Source: Rubripirellula sp.
GTDB lineage: Bacteria > Planctomycetota > Planctomycetia > Pirellulales > Pirellulaceae
Length of the DNA: 59,005 nt
Assembly (NCBI GenBank): GCA_012270065.1
Contig: JAAXJB010000106.1
Coordinates: 1-59,005, forward strand
Reading direction: 5' to 3'
The first letter of the stretch is position 1, and every line of letters begins with the position of its first letter. Position numbers and translations under genes: made by a program. Below are positions 53,834 through 59,005 of the stretch, one piece after another. The notes under the pieces were generated by a model that was not told where the DNA came from, made no database searches, and saw nothing but the letters and a program-made list of their open reading frames with translations.

Positions 53834-55381
53834 TCACTTTGCCTGCCGATTGAGAGGCTCTTCGACAACGATCGATTTGGGGAAATCAGCAGCCTGTGCC
53901 CCACCGCGTTTCGCCCAACGCTTGTTCTGTGAGCTACCACGCGGCTGATTCATCGGTATGTCCATTCCTCCCGAATCGCCAAGCATCGCGTACAGACGAT
54001 TCTCCATCTCTTTTACGATCGAACGGTAATCCGGCTGGTTGATCAGGTTGTTGGTTTCGCCCGGATCGGTTTTCAAATCATACAGTTCATCAACATCCCA
54101 CAACCCGTAATACGTGATGTACTTGAACCGGTCTCCACGAAGGGCAAACTGGGTGGGTGACTGCGGGAAGTTCTTCTCCCAGTAGTAGACGTAAAGAAAG
54201 TAGTCCCGCCAGTCCATGTCCGGCTGATTCGGAAGATCAAGAAAACTGACCCCGTCCATGTACTCCGGTGTTCCCAAACCAGCGGCATGCAAGATCGTTG
54301 GTCCGATGTCGATGTTGCCGATGACATTCTCCACAACCTTCCCGCCTTCATAAAGATCAGGACACTGCATCATCATCGGCACTCGAATGGAAGCCTCATA
54401 CGACACACGCTTGTCAATCAAACCGTGCTCACCCCACATGAAACCGTTATCTCCCATGTAGATCACCAGAGTCTCATCATGTATGCCCATTTCCTTCAGT
54501 TTTTCCAGAACACGTCCAACGCTATCGTCAACAGCCAGCACTGATTCACAATAGCGGCGATACAGATAATCGAGTCCTTTATCACTGTGATAACTGAAAT
54601 CAATTCCATGCCAACTGTTCAGTTGATCTCGCACCCAGCGGGGTGCATCATTGTCCGCGCTGATCTCCTTGCCGCGGGGTAGAAAACTCAGATCTTCGTC
54701 CTTGTAGCGATCTTCATGTCGCTTCGCCGGAGTAAAATTCGCATGCACAGCCTTGTGCGACAGGTACAAAAAGAATGGTTGTTCAGAGTTCTTTTGCTGC
54801 TCGAGCCAATCGACAGCGTAATCCGTCAATTCATCAGTGATGTAACCCTTCTGCTTGACCCGCTGGCCGTTCACGTTCAGTGTGTATCGGGGTCCCGGCG
54901 GCAAGTAGTTTCCCTGACCACGAAAACTGATCCAATGATCAAAGCCGGGTCGCGGCCCATCGTGGGCACCGCCCATGTGCCACTTTCCAATGAAACCGGT
55001 TTTGTACCCCGCTTGCTGAAGGTATTGCGGAAAAAACAAGGTTCCTTCCGGCACAAGCCGGTTGTTATCAATCACACGGTGCTTGTGTGTATACAGCCCA
55101 GTGAGAATCGAAGCCCGACTCGGTGAACAGAGTGAGGTGGTTACGAATGCGTTCTTGAGGTGAACTCCGTTTGCCGCCAGAGAATCCAGATGCGGCGTCT
55201 CAAGGAATGGATGCCCCATGAATCCCATCGCGTCATATCGATGATCATCCGTGAGGACAAAAACGACATTGCGAGGTTGGATTCCCTCCCGCTTGCCCGT
55301 GTCAGGAAGTTCATCGGCCAACAATGGGCAACTGACAAGGAACCCGACAAGTGACACAGCAGCAAAAATTACTGAACGCAT
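53834..55381 (-). CDS. Exported type I sulfatase
   Basis: 515 residues with a signal peptide (AAVSLVGFLVSCPLLA). NVVFVLTDDHRYDAMG gives the metal ligands Asp45 and Asp46, and Cys85 in CSPSRASILTG is the residue converted to formylglycine. Later motifs GFIGKWHMGG, VIYMGDNGFMWGEHG and ELYDLKTDPGETNNL are typical of the family. It cleaves sulfate esters from a sugar or phenol outside the cytoplasm; the group is abundant in marine planctomycetes that grow on sulfated polysaccharides. It is first in the sulfatase-esterase-oxidoreductase operon. No modifying enzyme is in the window. Confidence 0.93.
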   Translation of the reverse strand: MRSVIFAAVSLVGFLVSCPLLADELPDTGKREGIQPRNVVFVLTDDHRYDAMGFMGHPFLETPHLDSLAANGVHLKNAFVTTSLCSPSRASILTGLYTHKHRVIDNNRLVPEGTLFFPQYLQQAGYKTGFIGKWHMGGAHDGPRPGFDHWISFRGQGNYLPPGPRYTLNVNGQRVKQKGYITDELTDYAVDWLEQQKNSEQPFFLYLSHKAVHANFTPAKRHEDRYKDEDLSFLPRGKEISADNDAPRWVRDQLNSWHGIDFSYHSDKGLDYLYRRYCESVLAVDDSVGRVLEKLKEMGIHDETLVIYMGDNGFMWGEHGLIDKRVSYEASIRVPMMMQCPDLYEGGKVVENVIGNIDIGPTILHAAGLGTPEYMDGVSFLDLPNQPDMDWRDYFLYVYYWEKNFPQSPTQFALRGDRFKYITYYGLWDVDELYDLKTDPGETNNLINQPDYRSIVKEMENRLYAMLGDSGGMDIPMNQPRGSSQNKRWAKRGGAQAADFPKSIVVEEPLNRQAK

Positions 55382-55638
55382 TCAAAAAACTCCGTTGATG
55401 CAATTACATGGATGGATGCCCCCATGCTAACCGAACGAACCGTTTAGCCGGAGCTATTGACGGTGTTTTTTTCTGAGACACCGGCGAACAGCATGAAATG
55501 GGCGTCTGACGGAAGGAGCACATGCCGGAATTCCAGCGATATTGCCAACGAGCACGGGTATGCGTGCGCAACCACAGACCGACACCTTTCGATCAGCTTC
55601 ACCCGGCTTTCAGCAGCAGAACACGACCAGAACAGTGA

Positions 55639-57405
55639 TCAAGGCGTGATCATTGTTGATATCACCGTGATCATTTCGACCATCTCCCGCTGATCCTGCA
55701 ACAGATTCCTGCCACGTGGAGGAGTTAGACCATGCTGCTGAATCTGACTCAGACTCCCATGCAAACGACTCCACTTGGTCTGCAGCCCGGAAGCCATTTG
55801 GCTGATCGTTGCCGAGTTCATCCGGGTATCAACGGCCTGATGGAACAGCTTGGCAGACTGCATGAAATCCGATGCCGCATACAGCACCGTTTCACGGTAT
55901 GTCTGCGGAAACAGCTGGCTGCTGAAACGGTTCAAATCTGCACTGATAAACTCGGCTGTACTCTCAATTGCCGCTGCCGTACGCAGCACTTTGTCCCTTG
56001 ACACCAGCTGTACTTCGTCACCTTGCAGCTCCAAATGACCACGCAACTGAGCCAGCTCTCCATCAATCGCAGCAAGCATGTGCCGTTCGACCAGCTTGGT
56101 GGTTTCCAACTGCGAACGGAATTCAACCCAACCATTCTGGAACCGGACCAATGCCGCCTGCTGCTGTGAGCGACTCGCCCCCATGGAAATCTGCTCGGCA
56201 AGTGCTTTACCATCGACGAGCAGATTGCCCGCTGCCAGCTTGATGCGTTCTGAATCGGTCAACCCATCAGCATTCGCAAGTTTTTCGTCCACGCGAAGCT
56301 GCAAACTCTGGCAGTACGCCAACAAACGACTCGTCGCCCCTGACAAAGCGTCAACATCCGGAGCCACGGACAGCCAAAGTAAACCATGGATCCGGTGAAA
56401 CTCCTCGTTCAGGTTTCGAACCAGAAACTGAATATGAATGTCTGCGGTCGTCCGCAACCAACCCTCAACCTGTTGCCAACGGGCGTTCAGGTTTTTCAGT
56501 CCCTCGGCAACCATGCTTTGATCAAAGTCTGCAATCCGATCGCCAAAATTGAGGACATCCTGCCGCAGAACCCGGATCGAGCGAGACCAAACCTGACGTT
56601 GTGCAGACGACATATCAACAAGCTTCAGGTTCTGCTCCAGGATTTTCAACTGAGCTGCAATGACGATCAAGTTGTCCCGCATTCCCCGCCGGTCGATCTG
56701 CGGGTCGACGCCAAGTTGCCTCGACATACGATTGACAATCAATTCACACTGATGGATCGCTTCAATGGACTCACCACTGACACCAGTAAGATCACGCAAT
56801 TTGAATTCCAGTTTTCGCCAACCCTGATCGAGCCGTTGATAGGACTCAATTCCACCAGAGATTCCAAATCTGCTGCTACTATCCTGAAGCATCCTCCTCA
56901 CTTCCGACGACAGCCTTATCGCTGATGGCAATGCCTCACCAATCAGCGGATTTCGAACGGCATCATCGCGAAGCAACTGCGCGAGACTCGCGCATCGAGA
57001 ATCCAGGCTCTTCAGTTCCTGCTGGAATCCGATGCTTCGCAACACGATGGACGCGCGAACCTGCTGCGGATCTGCGGGATAAGTGCCTGGGTAAGGGGAC
57101 AATTCACGCAAATTGTCCGATGGAAATCGTCCGGTAAATGGCGTTCGGGGAGCAAACAGATTCTCGGGCGGCCCTCCGGCATCAGGAAACCCCGAGCTCC
57201 GGGCTCCTTCCTGCCCCACACCGGCATCACCTTTGTTACGTTCGGCCTTTGCTCTGGCCACGTTATTGAACATATCTTCGACGGACTGCCTCTGCTTCTG
57301 CGGGCGTGAAGAAGACGGGCCATTGGTAGAGCGTGGAACCGGCTGCGCTGCTGCGAGGACTGCCCACGATAAAAATCCAGCTAAGGCGAGAAATGATCTG
57401 GCCAC
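55639..57405 (-). CDS. Exported helical hypothetical protein
   Basis: 588 residues with a signal peptide (FLALAGFLSWAVLAAAQ). The first 110 residues are Pro/Gly/Asn-rich and probably disordered. The rest is almost all helical, with heptad-like Leu/Glu/Arg spacing (for example VDEKLANADGLTDSERIKLAAG and MLAAIDGELAQLRGHLELQG). I recognise no family. A long coiled-coil-like envelope protein is the most I can infer. No neighbour points to a role. Confidence 0.62.
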   Translation of the reverse strand: MARSFLALAGFLSWAVLAAAQPVPRSTNGPSSSRPQKQRQSVEDMFNNVARAKAERNKGDAGVGQEGARSSGFPDAGGPPENLFAPRTPFTGRFPSDNLRELSPYPGTYPADPQQVRASIVLRSIGFQQELKSLDSRCASLAQLLRDDAVRNPLIGEALPSAIRLSSEVRRMLQDSSSRFGISGGIESYQRLDQGWRKLEFKLRDLTGVSGESIEAIHQCELIVNRMSRQLGVDPQIDRRGMRDNLIVIAAQLKILEQNLKLVDMSSAQRQVWSRSIRVLRQDVLNFGDRIADFDQSMVAEGLKNLNARWQQVEGWLRTTADIHIQFLVRNLNEEFHRIHGLLWLSVAPDVDALSGATSRLLAYCQSLQLRVDEKLANADGLTDSERIKLAAGNLLVDGKALAEQISMGASRSQQQAALVRFQNGWVEFRSQLETTKLVERHMLAAIDGELAQLRGHLELQGDEVQLVSRDKVLRTAAAIESTAEFISADLNRFSSQLFPQTYRETVLYAASDFMQSAKLFHQAVDTRMNSATISQMASGLQTKWSRLHGSLSQIQQHGLTPPRGRNLLQDQREMVEMITVISTMITP

Positions 57406-57583
57406 GAAAAGATGCTCCGAAGAATCTCAGTTACTTTTTACCGTCCTACCGTCGGCGGGGCAGACACAACGGGGTCGGAATGCGGGGTCCTGCCAACCCA
57501 GCTAGAACGCACATTTTGAATCCTTTGGCGAAGAAAGATACAGGAAGATACAGTACTAACCTGCTGTTAGCCGCTGCGATCCC

Positions 57584-58069
57584 CTACAACCCTTCCAAAG
57601 CGTTCAAAAGCACCAGACTGGTAGCCTCCCGCTGCCTGATCAGACGATCCTGCGTCTTGAGAGAGTGCTGACTGACCTCGGTTGCCAGCTCGCCGGACTC
57701 ACCGCGAACTGCACGCCCGATAAAGACAAGTCCATCCAGCAGAACTGGTGCACCGGGTCCCAGGTGCCCCGTGATGGAAAGAGCAAGATCTGCCTCTGGT
57801 GTCTTTTCCAGAACGCCAACGGCCATTTGTCGTGCAACCTCACCACAAACTGCTGTGTGCTTGTCAATCTGCTGTGCATCCACCTGCAGCCACGCAATTT
57901 TGGTCGCAGACCGATAGGTAACTGCGGACCCGCAAAGCCATTCAGAAATGCCTGGAATCCCGGCCAACACCGCAGACACAAGGCCACCGGTGCAACTCTC
58001 AGCAAAGACAATTTTCAAACGTTTTTCGGCCAGTTGACTTGCCAGCCCCGTTACCAATTCCTCAGTCAT
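57584..58069 (-). CDS. pncC: CinA C-terminal-type nicotinamide-nucleotide amidohydrolase
   Basis: 161 residues, a free-standing CinA C-terminal domain. FAESCTGGLVSAVLAGIPGIS and CGSAVTYRSATKIAWLQV are the family's start and second block; AVCGEVARQMAVGVLE and ADLALSITGHLGPG follow. The enzyme deamidates nicotinamide mononucleotide to nicotinic acid mononucleotide, recycling NAD. The N-terminal CinA domain is absent, which is common. It lies 62 bases after the DUF1080 gene on the same strand. Confidence 0.88.
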   Translation of the reverse strand: MTEELVTGLASQLAEKRLKIVFAESCTGGLVSAVLAGIPGISEWLCGSAVTYRSATKIAWLQVDAQQIDKHTAVCGEVARQMAVGVLEKTPEADLALSITGHLGPGAPVLLDGLVFIGRAVRGESGELATEVSQHSLKTQDRLIRQREATSLVLLNALEGL

Positions 58070-58131
58070 GCTCCACCGCCAACGTGTTCAGCTCGCACAT
58101 CAAAAGCCATCGAAATCGCACTCAGACCAAC

Positions 58132-58896
58132 TCATGGGTCCAGTGACTTGATCCAGATGTTACGGAATTGCACGAGACTCGAGGCAGGTCGCAATTTCCC
58201 TTTCCCATCGGGACCACCATGATGCTGCAAGACAATCGGTCCCCGTTCCGGAATCTCCGGCAACAGGGCATTTTCCAGAATCATGTGATCATTCAAATAA
58301 ACCGTGACCCTGTTCTTGATCAAAATGATGACGAATTTATTCCACTCACCAACAGGCTTGTCCGCATTGATTCTGGGTGTCACACCAGCCCGGATCTCCG
58401 GAGGCGTGGAATCCTTGTGACGAACACCGTAAACCTCACCGGAACCGACAGGCCAACACCATATATTCAGCTGCGCTTTTGATTCTCCCCGCAAGTAAAT
58501 GCCAGAATCTGCATTGGGTGTTTTGATCGTTACCTTTTTTCCAGCTGCATCCTTCAAATAACTGCCATCACTCAATACCACGGGAACATCATAAGACCCA
58601 CTTGTCTGCTTGATGCGCCAATCAATCTTGAGAATGAAATCTCCAAACTCATCACGTGTCTGCAGGTGTTTGCTTCCCGGTGCCTCGCTCCTGGCATCGT
58701 AGTCAATCACGCCGTCCAGAACCTTCCAATGCCCTCCATCGCCCTCGGGAATCACCCACTGCCCAAGGTCTTTACCATTGAACAGCGAACGATATCCATC
58801 TTCGATTTCGAGTTGAGCGTTCGCCTGATTAAAAACACTGACATGCAACAAAACGGCGACCAACACGCCGGAGACTCTCAATGCAATTCCCATCAC
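58132..58896 (-). CDS. Exported DUF1080 protein
   Basis: 254 residues, signal peptide at 1-27 (VSGVLVAVLLHVSVFNQANA). The DUF1080 pattern is complete: GYRSLFNGKDLGQWVIPEGD, WKVLDGVIDYDA, LQTRDEFGDFILKIDWRI, SGIYLRGESKAQLNIW, and GPIVLQHHGGPDGKG near the end. The fold is a concanavalin-like sandwich; planctomycetes hold many copies, probably acting on sugar polymers, with some members hydrolysing unusual glycosides. No precise substrate can be assigned. It is the first gene of a minus-strand run with pncC; nothing is recognised between it and the window end. Confidence 0.88.
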   Translation of the reverse strand: MMGIALRVSGVLVAVLLHVSVFNQANAQLEIEDGYRSLFNGKDLGQWVIPEGDGGHWKVLDGVIDYDARSEAPGSKHLQTRDEFGDFILKIDWRIKQTSGSYDVPVVLSDGSYLKDAAGKKVTIKTPNADSGIYLRGESKAQLNIWCWPVGSGEVYGVRHKDSTPPEIRAGVTPRINADKPVGEWNKFVIILIKNRVTVYLNDHMILENALLPEIPERGPIVLQHHGGPDGKGKLRPASSLVQFRNIWIKSLDP

Positions 58897-59005
58897 TTCT
58901 CCACATCGAATGAATTATGAATATCTGTACATAAGCAGGACGAAAGCCCTGAATCAAAACCGGCTCGCAACAAGTTCACACGCCGACGAGCGGCCCGCAG
59001 TTACG

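Overview
The window looks like a piece of a Planctomycetota chromosome, most likely of the Pirellulaceae/Planctomycetia type. The evidence is the gene content: a formylglycine sulfatase beside an esterase and a Tat-exported Gfo/Idh/MocA oxidoreductase, DUF1080 and DUF4159 proteins, a Trx/PDZ protein of a planctomycete family, a 'GDLVVP'-type STN/VWA giant protein, and a PTPMT1-like phosphatase. Genes run on both strands in short operons, many short intergenic stretches hold no recognisable gene, and I see no tRNA, rRNA, CRISPR array, insertion sequence, integrase or phage gene. Nothing marks a recent island.

Layout. 0.3-2.6 kb: fatty acid synthesis (FabZ, FabI) and a branched-chain aminotransferase. 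2.9-7 kb: zinc alcohol dehydrogenase, exported Trx/PDZ protein, SprT-like metalloprotein, GNAT. 7.1-10.7 kb (minus): a DUF4159 protein translationally coupled to a TPR/peptidase-MA protein. 11.4-15.2 kb: exported Gfo/Idh protein, PTPMT1-like phosphatase, a hypothetical gene ending in a minisatellite, and a TerB/zinc-ribbon protein. 15.4-18.4 kb: flgL-fliW-csrA, the flagellar partner-switch module. 19.2-23.7 kb: a 1490-residue exported VWA/STN protein. 24-26.8 kb: exported hypothetical, ispG, and a small protein of MshEN-like repeats. 26.8-29.8 kb (minus): imuA-imuB mutagenesis genes with a LexA-like site upstream. 29.9-35 kb: lapA-like gene, hflX, SDR, pseudouridine synthase, YpsA/MoCo-carrier-like protein. 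35.3-45.7 kb: exported hypothetical, DUF2237, pcrA/uvrD, purE, purK, vanZ-like, DUF1080-like, tadA, outer-membrane-like protein. 46.2-51.3 kb: a fused FAAL-ACP-alpha-oxoamine synthase divergent from an asparagine-synthetase-like protein lacking the glutaminase cysteine. 51.5-55.4 kb (minus): sulfatase-esterase-oxidoreductase operon. 55.6-58.9 kb (minus): exported hypothetical, pncC, DUF1080.

Most of the window is housekeeping. The most promising candidate for an undescribed system is the 1142-residue megasynthase at 46.2-49.6 kb with its divergent amide-synthetase-like neighbour: one polypeptide that can activate a fatty acid, load it on its own carrier domain and condense it with an amino acid, the chemistry that begins sphingolipids and alpha-aminoketone signals. 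Other points are recurring tandem duplications, mostly of 15 bases, at unrelated loci; a probable SOS-controlled imuAB pair with no dnaE2 beside it; a eukaryote-like phosphatidylglycerophosphate phosphatase candidate; and a large non-coding stretch after csrA with several inverted repeats and a sigma-54-like site.
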